From the NCBI GenBank assembly GCA_005884665.1, contig VBAT01000019.1, forward strand, positions 68,496 through 132,495: a stretch of 64,000 bases of DNA, written 5' to 3'. Positions 40,679 through 50,282 of this stretch are shown piece by piece (the first letter of the stretch is position 1; each line of letters starts with the position of its first letter). Source of the DNA: Bacteroidota bacterium (GTDB lineage: Bacteria; Bacteroidota; Bacteroidia; Chitinophagales; Chitinophagaceae). Both the position numbers and the translations under genes were made by a program. Below the pieces are notes generated by a model. That model worked only from the letters and a program-made list of their open reading frames with translations. It made no database searches and was not told the origin of the DNA.

Positions 40679-42688
40679 CTATTTCTCTACAACGTTTAAT
40701 GCTGATTCGGGTGAGGTTTCAAGCGGTTGAAGATCCTCGTCAACCTTGGCATCATAGTCAATGCCCTGTTTTTTCAGTACTCCTTTTACAGCAAATCCAA
40801 GAAACGCCAGGTAAGCAAAACAAAGAACAGGTACCCAGTAGGACTGGTGTATACCATAACCTGGAACTGTTGAGTTGGATTGTACATAGTCAGCGATCTT
40901 ACCCTGTATCGGTGGTATAATTCCTCCACCAAGGATCATCATAATAAGGAATGCCGAACCCTGCGTGGTGTATTTACCAAGACCAGCAATGGACAGGTTG
41001 AAAATGGCCGGCCACATAATGGAACAAAAGAGTCCCCCACTAAGGAAAGAATAGATAGCAACTGTTCCAGTCGTAAACAAACCAATAAGCATTGCTGCTA
41101 AACCGAGAACGCTGAAAAGTAATAGCGTCCGCGCAGGTTTGTCTTTACTCAGGTAAAAAGCCAGTATTTGCACCAGCACACAAAGAATATAGTAAAGCAA
41201 TGGTTTTACATTATAATCAGATGCTGCATTCACTCCTATGATGATTCCAAATGCAATGATTGGGACCAGTATCATCATTAATTGCCGCGTCGATCGTTTC
41301 AAATTAAATACAGAAATAGCGCCTGTCCATCGCCCGATCATCAGGCTGCCCCAATACATTGAAATGAAAGGTGCTGCCTGCGAAGACTGGTAACCTCCAA
41401 AATCGTGCTGCTTAAGCAGCTCACTAAGATTACTCACGATCGTCACCTCAACACCCACGTAAACAAAGATGCCCAACATACCAAGCACCAGTTGGGGATA
41501 TTGCATAGCTCCCCATCCGGCAGGCTTTCGTCTTGCACTAAAGTTGGATAATAGCAATACGATCACAACTGACGCAAGAGCTCCCAACAACCATTTCATT
41601 CGATATGTCTCCAGCGGGTGCTTTAAAGTGTTGATCTCTTTATTTTCTTCATCAATATTCTTTTTTGTATCGCGGGCAAAAGCTATCGCCGATGTCTGTC
41701 CGGCGCTGGTACTTGTTTGCGCCAGCGAATCCAACTGGTGGTTCAACTGTTCATCAGATTTGTTTTTAAGAAAATTCTTCGTAAAAGCGCTATCGGTGAC
41801 GCCGGTCAGGTTTACCTTCAGCGTGGAATCGACTGCCTTGTTCTGATCCCCGATCTGTTTTTCTATAGCTTCGATCCTTTTTTGTTCCGGTGAAGTATAG
41901 CTGCTAAATACAGGAACAAAGAGGATGATCAGTATTCCCGTCATGATCAGCAATGAATAAAGGGCTTTATTGGCATTCTCCGTTTTTTCCGGGGAAATAC
42001 CTGCCGGAACTTTCTTTGAAAAATAGAACAATGCTGCTGCCGCAATAAACAAAACGCCAACACCAGTATACAACACAATTACCTTGGTCAGTCCCAACGA
42101 TGCGATCTTTTCGTCATCAACCGCGGCGGTAGTTCCGAACAACGCAAATGCAACGACCAGCGGGCCGATCATCGTACCAAAAGAATTGACTCCACCACCC
42201 AGGTTCACACGGCTCATACCGGTAGACGGATCTCCCAGAGAGATGGAAAAAGGCTGGGCTGCTGTCTGCTGAAGAGAAAATCCAAGAGCAACAATAAAAA
42301 GACCTGCCAGCATCCCGGCAAACGTATTTGCATTGACGGCAATGATCATGGCAGCGGCCCCCAGTGCTGAAAACAATAAACCGTAAACAATACTTCTCTT
42401 ATAACCCCACTTGCCAACAAGGTCCTTACCCCCAAACGCGCCATAGACGAAAAGTACCAGCGCCCCGATATAGTATGCCGTGTAAAATGCGAAGTCTACC
42501 AGCTGGCTCTGGAACTGATCAAGATGAAAAAAATGCTTACAAAAAGGTATGAATACACTGTTTCCCGCAGCAATAAATCCCCAGAAGAAAAACACAATAA
42601 CTAAAGTACTCAGGGCACCATAGTTTGTCGGGATCTGACCCGAAGAAGATCTTGCTACCGGCCTGGTTGGTCCCATGGATGTTGCCAT
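40679..42688 (-). CDS. FHS-family sugar permease with a large central insert
   Basis: 669 residues, while FHS-type (fucose/glucose-galactose) permeases are usually near 420. The N-terminal half has [23 protein letters not shown], the central LQQTAAQPF region and [13 protein letters not shown]. Residues about 238-385 hold an extra helix ([17 protein letters not shown]), a hydrophilic Lys/Asp/Asn-rich ~100-residue segment with coiled-coil character, and another helix ([15 protein letters not shown]). The C-terminal half then resumes ([30 protein letters not shown]). It imports hexoses by proton symport. Upstream of the ROK kinase on the same strand, it probably supplies its substrate. Confidence 0.88.
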   Translation of the reverse strand: MATSMGPTRPVARSSSGQIPTNYGALSTLVIVFFFWGFIAAGNSVFIPFCKHFFHLDQFQSQLVDFAFYTAYYIGALVLFVYGAFGGKDLVGKWGYKRSIVYGLLFSALGAAAMIIAVNANTFAGMLAGLFIVALGFSLQQTAAQPFSISLGDPSTGMSRVNLGGGVNSFGTMIGPLVVAFALFGTTAAVDDEKIASLGLTKVIVLYTGVGVLFIAAAALFYFSKKVPAGISPEKTENANKALYSLLIMTGILIILFVPVFSSYTSPEQKRIEAIEKQIGDQNKAVDSTLKVNLTGVTDSAFTKNFLKNKSDEQLNHQLDSLAQTSTSAGQTSAIAFARDTKKNIDEENKEINTLKHPLETYRMKWLLGALASVVIVLLLSNFSARRKPAGWGAMQYPQLVLGMLGIFVYVGVEVTIVSNLSELLKQHDFGGYQSSQAAPFISMYWGSLMIGRWTGAISVFNLKRSTRQLMMILVPIIAFGIIIGVNAASDYNVKPLLYYILCVLVQILAFYLSKDKPARTLLLFSVLGLAAMLIGLFTTGTVAIYSFLSGGLFCSIMWPAIFNLSIAGLGKYTTQGSAFLIMMILGGGIIPPIQGKIADYVQSNSTVPGYGIHQSYWVPVLCFAYLAFLGFAVKGVLKKQGIDYDAKVDEDLQPLETSPESALNVVEK

Positions 42689-43026
42689 ATTGCAATCGTT
42701 TTAATTTAATGTCCAAAATAAACAGAATTCACCAATGCAAAAATTTATTATCAACTGAGTTCTTCACCCTTTTTACCACTAATGCACGGATAATTTGAAT
42801 GCCTTTTCTATTCATCAGTGACAATATTTGCGTTAGGTGGTTAGATCAATCGTCTCTAGGTTGCTCGACCATGAACTTTGCTACGAATTCACGGCTGACT
42901 CATTATCTTTTTCCGTGACTCCGTAGCAATCCCGTTTTAAAAAAGGCTTCGTGTCATTTCTCCTTTATATATCCGTAGCTTCAATTCAGAAAAAACTCCT
43001 TAATTTGAAGTTTTGAAACCTTGGCA
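42689..43026. other. 338-bp divergent gap between the sugar permease and glgA
   Basis: Carries a TTATTTTG box near the permease start (42714-42721, minus strand, 7 of 8), a TTAATTTG before glgA (7 of 8), and the GCTACGAATTCACGG element. No gene is seen. Being the divergent control region of the sugar uptake and glycogen genes, it is where a shared regulator would bind. Confidence 0.55.
42880..42927. repeat. Short GCCACGGAT-type element (copy 3)
   Basis: GCTACGAATTCACGG is matched by CCGTGACTCCGTAGC in inverted orientation, a decayed or shortened relative of the elements at 9748 and 22346. Confidence 0.5.
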
Positions 43027-44451
43027 ATGGAGATTATTCATGTATCGGCAGAATGTTATCCTGTAGCTAAAGCAGGCGGCTTGGGCGATGTAGTAGGTTC
43101 ATTACCTAAATACCAGGCGGCATTGGGTCACGTAGCCAAAGTCGTAATGCCCATGTACCGCACTAAATTCCTTTACGATAATCAATGGGAACTGGTCCAT
43201 GAAGGAGGACAGTTCCTGGGCGGCCAATGGTTTCATTACAGCGTGATCCGCGAAAAGACCAATAAACTAGGCTTCGATCTCTATCTTATCGATATCAATG
43301 GATTGCTTGACCGTGAGAAGATCTATGGTTACGACGACGACAATGAACGATTCGTCGCTTTCCAGATAGCCTTCTGCGACTGGCTCACCAAATGGCAACA
43401 TACACCCAACGTTATTCATTGCCACGATCATCATACCGGGCTCATTCCTTTTATGGTAAGGCATTGCCATGCTTTTCGCAGCCACCTTGCGAATGTGCCA
43501 ACCGTTTTCACCATACATAATGGACAATACCAGGGCTGGATCGGCTGGGACCATTATTACTATATCCCGGCATATGATAGCTGGAACTGGGGCCTGTTGG
43601 ACTGGAACAAAAACATTAACCCAATGGCGGCCGGAGTGAAATGCGCCTGGAAAGTTACAACGGTTAGTCATAGTTATCTTGATGAACTGAAATATGCAGC
43701 CAATGGTCTTGAGTCTCTTTTCCAGTATGAAAAAGGAAAGAGTTTCGGGATCCTCAACGGAATTGATACAGATGTTTGGAATCCCCAGACTGATAATTTC
43801 CTTGCAAGGAACTACGACAACGAGTTGGTGGATAAAGGCAAGAAGAAAAATAAAAAAGAAATTTGCGGGCAGTTCGGGCTCGACCCCGATAAACCGTTAG
43901 TCGCATTTATCGGCAGGCTGGTGGGAGAAAAAGCTGCGGACCTTTTACCGGATGCCATCAGCCAGTCTATTTACCAGCATCATGGCAAAGCGAATTTCCT
44001 TGTGCTGGGTTCCGGCGAACCACAACTGGAAGAACAACTGGATCAAATGAAACACCAGTTCAATGGTTATTTCAATTCTTATATTGGCTACAGCGAACCG
44101 TTGAGCCATATGATCTATGCCGGTTCTGATTTTTTGCTGATGCCGAGCCGCGTGGAACCCTGCGGGCTTAACCAGATGTATGCATTACGATATGGTACCG
44201 TTCCGATGGTAAGAAGCGTGGGCGGTTTGAAGGATACTATCAGGGATTTTGGAGATTACCAGGGATACGGGATACGGTTTGACCAGGCGAGTGTCGGTGA
44301 TATTACTTATTCTGTAGGGAGGGCTATTGACCTTTACAATAACAAACCCGATCTTTATACGTGGATGCGCAGCTACATGATGACACTTGATCATTCATGG
44401 GATTCTTCCGCGCAACAGTATATTGATATTTACCGCTCCTTGCAATCCTAG
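43027..44451 (+). CDS. glgA: Glycogen synthase (ADP-glucose type)
   Basis: 474 residues from the ATG at 43027 (the track begins two codons earlier at TTG). GT5 features: MEIIHVSAECYPVAKAGGLGDVVGSLP with the ADP-glucose loop KAGGLGDV, NVIHCHDHHTGLIP, LNGIDTDVWNP, FIGRLVGEKAADLL and the acceptor end PSRVEPCGLNQMYALRYGTVP. It extends alpha-1,4-glucan from ADP-glucose. It is followed by glgC after 74 bp. Confidence 0.95.
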   Translation: MEIIHVSAECYPVAKAGGLGDVVGSLPKYQAALGHVAKVVMPMYRTKFLYDNQWELVHEGGQFLGGQWFHYSVIREKTNKLGFDLYLIDINGLLDREKIYGYDDDNERFVAFQIAFCDWLTKWQHTPNVIHCHDHHTGLIPFMVRHCHAFRSHLANVPTVFTIHNGQYQGWIGWDHYYYIPAYDSWNWGLLDWNKNINPMAAGVKCAWKVTTVSHSYLDELKYAANGLESLFQYEKGKSFGILNGIDTDVWNPQTDNFLARNYDNELVDKGKKKNKKEICGQFGLDPDKPLVAFIGRLVGEKAADLLPDAISQSIYQHHGKANFLVLGSGEPQLEEQLDQMKHQFNGYFNSYIGYSEPLSHMIYAGSDFLLMPSRVEPCGLNQMYALRYGTVPMVRSVGGLKDTIRDFGDYQGYGIRFDQASVGDITYSVGRAIDLYNNKPDLYTWMRSYMMTLDHSWDSSAQQYIDIYRSLQS

Positions 44452-44525
44452 ATCTGTTGAAAAAACCAGCATACCTTTTGAAGGCATAACTAAATGTCGA
44501 TTGTTGTTATTTAAATCTGTTTACT

Positions 44526-45806
44526 ATGTCCATTTCTACTGAAGTGCTCAGCGTCATCCTCGGTGGAGGAGCTGGTTCAAGATTATATCCTTTAACTGCA
44601 GCCCGGTCCAAACCTGCCGTACCCATTGCCGGGAAATACCGTCTCGTGGATATTCCTATTTCAAATTGCATCAATTCTGGTATCAACAGGATGTTTGTAT
44701 TGACACAATTCAATTCGGCGTCGCTGAACCGGCATATTAAGAACACCTATCATTTTAGTGCATTCAGTTCAGCGTTTGTGGACATACTAGCTGCCGAACA
44801 AACTCCCGATAATCCGGCCTGGTACCAGGGAACGGCCGATGCGGTCCGGCAAAGTCTTAGGCATGTTGCTCCATTTGCCAGTGACTATGTACTTATTTTA
44901 TCCGGTGACCAGCTTTACCAGATGGATTTCCAGGAAATGCTGGATAACCATAAAAAGAAAGGGGCCGACATTTCTGTCGCTACCATACCGGTTGGGGACA
45001 GGGAAGCTCCGGAGTTCGGTATATTAAAAGAAAGTAAAGAGGGTTTTATTTCCTCCTTTATTGAAAAACCCAAAAAAGAAGTATTGAAAGACTGGACCAG
45101 CGATACCGGCGATGAGATGCGGAAAGCCGGCAAGGTTTATCTCGCCTCTATGGGTATTTACATATTCAACCGGCAACTGATGTTCGATTATCTACAAAAT
45201 GAATACCTGGAAGCAACTGATTTTGGTAAAGAGATAATTCCTCAATCGATCGGTAAATGCAAAGTGGCAAGTTACCAGTATGAAGGTTACTGGACGGACA
45301 TCGGGAACATTTATTCTTTTTTTGAAGCCAATCTCGGGCTGACTGCCGATCTCCCGGATTTTAATTTATTTGACAACAGCAATGCTATCTATACTCGTGC
45401 CCGCATGCTTCCGCCAGCCAAAGTAAGTGGCACCACGCTGGAAAAAACAGTCATAGCCGAAGGGTCCATTATTAATGCATCACGAATGGAGACAACAGTG
45501 GTGGGTATACGTTCGCGTATCGGCCACGGATCCACCATCATCAGCACATACATCATGGGTAGTGATTATTTCGAGACCCTTCAGGATATCGCGGTCGATC
45601 ATGCAAAAGGGATTCCTTTACTCGGTATCGGAAATCGTTGCTACATCAGGAATGCCATTATAGATAAGAATTGCCGGATCGGCGACGATGTACGTATCAA
45701 TGGCGGCCCTCATCTTGAAAATGCAGATCATTCGCTTTATACGATTAAAGATGGAATAGTGGTAGTGAAGAAGGGCGCTATTATTCCAAATGGATATGTT
45801 ATATAG
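44526..45806 (+). CDS. glgC: Glucose-1-phosphate adenylyltransferase
   Basis: 426 residues. The pyrophosphorylase loop is SVILGGGAGSRLYPLTAARSKPAVP, with WYQGTADAVRQSLRHV, LILSGDQLYQMD and a sugar-binding IEKPK. The C-terminal left-handed beta-helix carries hexapeptide-like repeats (NASRMETTVVGIRSRIGHGS, NAIIDKNCRIGDDVRIN). It makes ADP-glucose from glucose-1-phosphate and ATP, the committed step of glycogen synthesis, normally under allosteric control. Confidence 0.96.
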   Translation: MSISTEVLSVILGGGAGSRLYPLTAARSKPAVPIAGKYRLVDIPISNCINSGINRMFVLTQFNSASLNRHIKNTYHFSAFSSAFVDILAAEQTPDNPAWYQGTADAVRQSLRHVAPFASDYVLILSGDQLYQMDFQEMLDNHKKKGADISVATIPVGDREAPEFGILKESKEGFISSFIEKPKKEVLKDWTSDTGDEMRKAGKVYLASMGIYIFNRQLMFDYLQNEYLEATDFGKEIIPQSIGKCKVASYQYEGYWTDIGNIYSFFEANLGLTADLPDFNLFDNSNAIYTRARMLPPAKVSGTTLEKTVIAEGSIINASRMETTVVGIRSRIGHGSTIISTYIMGSDYFETLQDIAVDHAKGIPLLGIGNRCYIRNAIIDKNCRIGDDVRINGGPHLENADHSLYTIKDGIVVVKKGAIIPNGYVI

Positions 45807-45875
45807 AAATTCGAATCTTTAATTTCGAAATCCGAAATACCACGCAGGTCGCCTATTGCATGTTTTCGGGTTTCG

Positions 45876-45893
45876 TTCCGATAGCTATCGGAA
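45876..45893. repeat. 18-bp palindrome TTCCGATAGCTATCGGAA
   Basis: A perfect inverted repeat in the glgC-transporter gap, equal to the 29191 palindrome except for the second and seventeenth bases. It lies amid AATTTCGAAATCCGAAAT runs and GGATTTTAGGATC. Confidence 0.75.
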
Positions 45894-45972
45894 TCTACTC
45901 CGGATTTTAGGATCTACATCTACATAATCTTCCTATCTTCCCGTTTCTACTGCTGATTTAAACAACTTGCTT

Positions 45973-47352
45973 ATGTCATCTTCTGCCTACACGGGTGTAA
46001 AGCCAAAACTCGGGCTGAGCGAAATAATAAATATGAGCGTGGGCTTTTTCGGGATCCAGTTTGGCTGGGATCTGCAAAGGGCAAATATGGGCGTTATTTA
46101 TAACAACCTTGGTGCACATGCGGATAAAATCCCTTACCTCTTTCTGGCAGCTCCTTTAACAGGATTGATTGTTCAACCTATTATCGGTTATTTAAGCGAT
46201 AGAACCTGGCATCCAAAGTTTGGAAGACGCCGACCCTACTTTTTTATAGGAGCCCTGTTGAGTTCAATCGCCCTCATCATTATGCCTCACAGCGGGGCAA
46301 TTTGGATGGCAGCTGGATTGTTATGGGTGCTGGATGTTTTTGGAAATGTGGCTATGGAGCCTTTCAGGGCGTTTGTAACAGACAAACTTCCGGACAGCCA
46401 GATCAACAGGGGATTTATTATGCAGAGCCTGATGATTGGGTTAGGCGGTATGATTGCTTCTGCATTGCCCTATGCCCTGAACAATATTTTTGATGTTCAC
46501 AATGTTGCCGCAAAGGGCATAATTGCGGATAATGTCAAATTCTCTTTTTATATAGGTGCTTTCTTTTTCTTTTTTGCCGTGCTTTACACTGTTCTCACAA
46601 CAAAAGAATACCCGCCATCTGACGTCGATTATAAAGACAAGTTAAAAGCATCAAACAAAGGTTTTGCCGGAGGGTTTAGGGAAGTCCTTTCCGCCATGCG
46701 AAACATGCCCCGAAGAATGAAAATTATTGCACTCGTACAATTTTTTACCTGGCCCGGTTTATTTTTAATGTGGTTTTATTACGCACTATCAGTCGCCTAT
46801 CATGTCTTCGGTGCAAAGAGTGATACTGACCCCGCCTTCGGTGACGGAAAGGATTTCGCCGGATTAACATTGGCTTATTATAGCGTAGTCACGTTTTTGT
46901 TTTCCTTTATTCTTCCGGTCATTGCAGATAAACTTGGCAGAAAACTGACTCATTCTTTGTGCCTGATTATTGGTGCCATTGGTTTGATCTCTGTCGCATT
47001 TGTTACCGAAAAAAACACATTATTTATATGCATGACCGGGGTTGGCATAGCCTGGACAAGTATCCTGTCGATGCCTTATGCAATGCTTAGCGGCGTACTA
47101 CCGAAAGACAAGGTTGGTATATACATGGGCATTTTTAATTTCTTTATCGTATTACCGGAAATTATCGCCTCATTTTGTTATCCCTGGTTGATGAAGCATG
47201 TATTGAACAACAATATGCTAGCCGCCGTGCAATCCGGAGGGGTACTGATGATAATTGCCGCTATTATTTGTTTCTTATTCATCAAAGAACCAAAGAAAGT
47301 GGATGAAATAGAAACCATCAAACTTGAAATCGAAGGAGAAAGATCTGTATAA
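45973..47352 (+). CDS. MFS transporter (SLC45-like disaccharide type)
   Basis: 459 residues from the ATG at 45973. About 12 hydrophobic segments. The region YLSDRTWHPKFGRRRPYFFIGALLSS matches the RxGRRRP loop of SLC45 and plant sucrose carriers. FGIQFGWDLQRANMGVIY is the typical first helix. Together with the downstream GH13 enzyme it suggests uptake of maltose or maltodextrins. Its stop (47350-47352) is one base before the next ATG, so the two are translated in close succession. Confidence 0.9.
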   Translation: MSSSAYTGVKPKLGLSEIINMSVGFFGIQFGWDLQRANMGVIYNNLGAHADKIPYLFLAAPLTGLIVQPIIGYLSDRTWHPKFGRRRPYFFIGALLSSIALIIMPHSGAIWMAAGLLWVLDVFGNVAMEPFRAFVTDKLPDSQINRGFIMQSLMIGLGGMIASALPYALNNIFDVHNVAAKGIIADNVKFSFYIGAFFFFFAVLYTVLTTKEYPPSDVDYKDKLKASNKGFAGGFREVLSAMRNMPRRMKIIALVQFFTWPGLFLMWFYYALSVAYHVFGAKSDTDPAFGDGKDFAGLTLAYYSVVTFLFSFILPVIADKLGRKLTHSLCLIIGAIGLISVAFVTEKNTLFICMTGVGIAWTSILSMPYAMLSGVLPKDKVGIYMGIFNFFIVLPEIIASFCYPWLMKHVLNNNMLAAVQSGGVLMIIAAIICFLFIKEPKKVDEIETIKLEIEGERSV

Positions 47353-47353
47353 T

Positions 47354-49246
47354 ATGAAAAGGATTATTGTTTTCTTATTTATCATCACGACGCTGCAGGC
47401 CAGTGCGAATGATTCCCTGATGAGTGTCTATCCATCCAACTGGTGGGTTGGTATGAAGAACCGGAACCTGCAGTTGATGATCCGGTCAAAGAACATAGCC
47501 GAAATCATTCCCGTATACAAACTCTCTGCAAATGGAATTCCCCTGGCCGATGGAATTACTCTAAAGTCCGTTCATCACGTAGAGAATCCCAATTATGTAT
47601 TCCTTGACCTTGTTATTGCAGCTAATGCAAAACCAGGTATACGTGTACTGGAATTCGTTGTACCGGGATATCATCTACGGATCCAGTATGAATTGATGGC
47701 GAAAAGCAAAGAAGATTGTAAAACAAGAGCACTGGGGATTACCTCCAAAGATTTTCTTTACCTGATGATACCAGACCGTTTTTCAAACGGGGACCCTTCC
47801 AATGACGTCGTGCCCGGCTATCGCGACCAGACCAGCGACAGGACAAATATGTGGGCCCGCCATGGAGGAGATTTCAAGGGTATCGAAAACCATTTAGATT
47901 ATTTTAAGCAACTGGGTGTGACTGCTCTTTGGCTGACCCCGATCATTGAGAACAACACGGACAGGATGGAGGAGGGCGGAAATAAAATAGCGGGTTACCA
48001 TGGATACTGGTTCACCGATCACTACGAAGTGGACAAACGCCTTGGAGGTGACAGCGGGTATCTCGCATTCTGCAATGCAGCTCATAAGAAGGGCATCAAG
48101 GTCGTCCAGGATGCAATCTATAATCATATCAGCAAAGAACATTTTTTTGCTACAGATCCACCCACAAGCGATTGGATCAACAACTGGCCGAAGTTTACTC
48201 CCCCAAACCACCGGGAAGAAACTTTATTTGACCCTTACGGTTCTGCTTATGATAAAAAGGTCATGCTGGATGGCTGGTTTACCGATCATTTGCCGGACCT
48301 GAATCAACGCAACCCGTTCCTGGCTACATTTCTTATTCAACATGCCATCTGGTCAACGGAATATTTTGGAGTAGATGGCTGGAGAGTGGATACCTATAAA
48401 TATTGCGATGAACAATTTTTAAATAACGTCAACGCTGCGTTAGAAAAAGAATTTCCCGGCATAACAATCTTTGGCGAAGCCTGGGTTAATTCGGTTATCG
48501 GCAATGCCTATTTTACGCAAAACACTATGGGCGCTGCTTTTAAACATAATGCAAACAGTGTAATAGATTTTCAAACCTGCTTTGCTATCCTCAGTGGCAT
48601 GGGTCTTTCCCAGGGATGGACAGAAGGAGTAAATAAACTTTATATGACCATGGCGCAGGACCTGGTGTATAAAAATCCGTTGCGCAATTGCATCTTTATG
48701 GACAATCATGATATGGACCGGGTATATTCGGTGGTGGATGAAGACCTGGACCGCCTCAAATTGGGATTGACATGGCTGCTTACCCTGCGTGGCATTCCCC
48801 AATTGTATTATGGTACCGAGGTTTTGATGAAAAACAAAAAGACCAATACTGATGCAACGGTCAGGGAAGATTTCCCTGGGGGATGGAAAGGTGATCCCGT
48901 GAATCGGTTCACCACTGCAGGAAGAACAGCGCAGGAAAACGAGGCATTCAATTACGTCAGCACACTCGCCAATTATAGAAAAAACTCTTCTGCATTGACG
49001 ACAGGCAAGACAACGCAATTTATTCCCTTCAGGGGCTTGTATACCTATTTCCGTTATGACAACAGGCAAACGATCATCGTCATAGCTAATACCGGGAACA
49101 ATTCCGCCAAACCAAGATGGAATACCTATACGGAACGAACAGCAGGATTCACAAAATTGAAAAATGTAATCACGGGGCAGACACTCACATTTGATGAAAT
49201 TGAATTGAAACCGAAGGAATGCCTGGTGGGAGAGTTGGTGAATTGA
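47354..49246 (+). CDS. Exported GH13 alpha-amylase family enzyme (cyclomaltodextrinase/neopullulanase-like)
   Basis: 630 residues from the ATG at 47354 with signal peptide MKRIIVFLFIITTLQASA. An N-terminal beta domain (about 25-120) is of the cyclomaltodextrinase N-type. The catalytic barrel has MIPDRFSNGDPSND, VVQDAIYNH, FGVDGWRVDTYKY (nucleophile Asp346), IFGEAW (acid/base Glu375) and FMDNHDMDR (Asp450). The C-terminal beta domain ends LKPKECLVGELV. It cleaves alpha-1,4 and perhaps alpha-1,6 glucans in the periplasm, like SusA. The coupled MFS transporter would take up the products. Confidence 0.94.
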   Translation: MKRIIVFLFIITTLQASANDSLMSVYPSNWWVGMKNRNLQLMIRSKNIAEIIPVYKLSANGIPLADGITLKSVHHVENPNYVFLDLVIAANAKPGIRVLEFVVPGYHLRIQYELMAKSKEDCKTRALGITSKDFLYLMIPDRFSNGDPSNDVVPGYRDQTSDRTNMWARHGGDFKGIENHLDYFKQLGVTALWLTPIIENNTDRMEEGGNKIAGYHGYWFTDHYEVDKRLGGDSGYLAFCNAAHKKGIKVVQDAIYNHISKEHFFATDPPTSDWINNWPKFTPPNHREETLFDPYGSAYDKKVMLDGWFTDHLPDLNQRNPFLATFLIQHAIWSTEYFGVDGWRVDTYKYCDEQFLNNVNAALEKEFPGITIFGEAWVNSVIGNAYFTQNTMGAAFKHNANSVIDFQTCFAILSGMGLSQGWTEGVNKLYMTMAQDLVYKNPLRNCIFMDNHDMDRVYSVVDEDLDRLKLGLTWLLTLRGIPQLYYGTEVLMKNKKTNTDATVREDFPGGWKGDPVNRFTTAGRTAQENEAFNYVSTLANYRKNSSALTTGKTTQFIPFRGLYTYFRYDNRQTIIVIANTGNNSAKPRWNTYTERTAGFTKLKNVITGQTLTFDEIELKPKECLVGELVN

Positions 49247-49380
49247 GTTTAAAGTTTAGAATTGAGAGTTTAAAGTAAGACTATTGAATATTGCCTACTG
49301 CCAGTTGCACATTGGCTATTGACCGTCATTATGAGCCTGCTTACCGGCAGGCAGGCGAAGCGAAGCAACGTCACTGTCGG
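49247..49380. repeat. Short-repeat gap with nested palindrome
   Basis: GAGTTTAAAGTTTAGAATT and GAGAGTTTAAAGT form a direct repeat; TTGCCTACTGCCAGTTGCACATTGGC is a TTGCC-type run. GTCATTATGA-GCCTGCTTACCGGCAGGC-AGGCGAAGCGAAGC shows a palindrome (49335-49352) sitting inside a GTCATT...GCGAAGCGAAGC element. Confidence 0.65.
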
Positions 49381-50034
49381 TCAGTTCAGTTTAATTAGCT
49401 TGATCGCGTGCATCTCCATTTTTGAATCATGGTATTGCAGCGTATAAGTCCCCGGGATCAGTTCATTTACCGATAGTTTGATAAAGTTTGTGCCTTTGGA
49501 AAGATGCGCGGTAAATTTTTTCATCAGCCGGCCGGTGATGTCATGTAAAATGAACTCGCCGTTGGTCTCGCTGCTGGCGAACGTCGTAATGCGGGCCGTT
49601 CCATCCGTTACCGGGTTGGCAAGAAGCGAAAAATCGCCGGGATTTATCCCCGGGCGGATGCTTAGAATTTTTGAGTAAGCACTACGTCCGTCGATATCCA
49701 CGATCCTCAGGCGGAAAAAAGAAGGTTCATCGATTCTTGTTGAAAAACTGTAAGAGGATGCGTTGTTTAGCGCCATTACCTCACCGACCGGCTCAAAAGA
49801 ACCTGTTCCATTGCTTTTCTCAATTACAATTTTATTTACATTCTCCTCATACTCCGTGGTCCATTTCAGGAGCACATCTGTGCCTGTAGCGGACACGGTA
49901 AATATGCCAAGCCGGACTGGCACTAGCCGGCAGGAAGTGTAGTTATTACTTAGTGCTACTGATCCGAAATTTGCAGCAGCTGGCAGCACACACAGCACGC
50001 AAAACAAAAGCCATACACGATAATTCATATACAC
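49381..50034 (-). CDS. Small type A T9SS-sorted secreted protein
   Basis: 217 residues with signal peptide VWLLFCVLCVLPAAA. The middle (FTVSATGTDVLLKWTTEYEENVNKIVIEKS) is fibronectin-III-like. The C-terminal ~80 residues (FSLLANPVTDGTARITT ... DITGRLMKKF ... GTYTLQYHDSKMEMHAIKLIKLN) form a type A sorting domain. With little else in the chain it could be a small surface or released protein. It lies convergent with the GH13 gene, without evident functional link. Confidence 0.85.
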   Translation of the reverse strand: MYMNYRVWLLFCVLCVLPAAANFGSVALSNNYTSCRLVPVRLGIFTVSATGTDVLLKWTTEYEENVNKIVIEKSNGTGSFEPVGEVMALNNASSYSFSTRIDEPSFFRLRIVDIDGRSAYSKILSIRPGINPGDFSLLANPVTDGTARITTFASSETNGEFILHDITGRLMKKFTAHLSKGTNFIKLSVNELIPGTYTLQYHDSKMEMHAIKLIKLN

Positions 50035-50282
50035 TGTTTTATGTTGAATTCCACGAACAAAATGGTAAGACCTAAATGTCCCTTAATTCAGTGCTGAATA
50101 AAATTATTTACCATCCTGACGGGACAATAATTATAATTTGTTGCAGTTTTATATCCTCTGTGCAGGTGAGAATTGCGTAATTTCAGAAACGTGAGTTCAT
50201 TATACCTTCCAGTTCCTTAATTGGAATCCCTGCTAGGGAAGTATGTATTGGTCAGGGTTTTCGCATCCGCTAAAAAAAACAC

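Noticed and set aside
40625-40690. GGAAACC...GGTTTCC inverted repeat after the FHS permease
   Set aside because: It has a long loop and no T-run; the compact hairpin at 40592 is the better terminator.
48440-49069. 209-residue minus-strand frame
   Set aside because: Antisense to the GH13 gene; shadow only.
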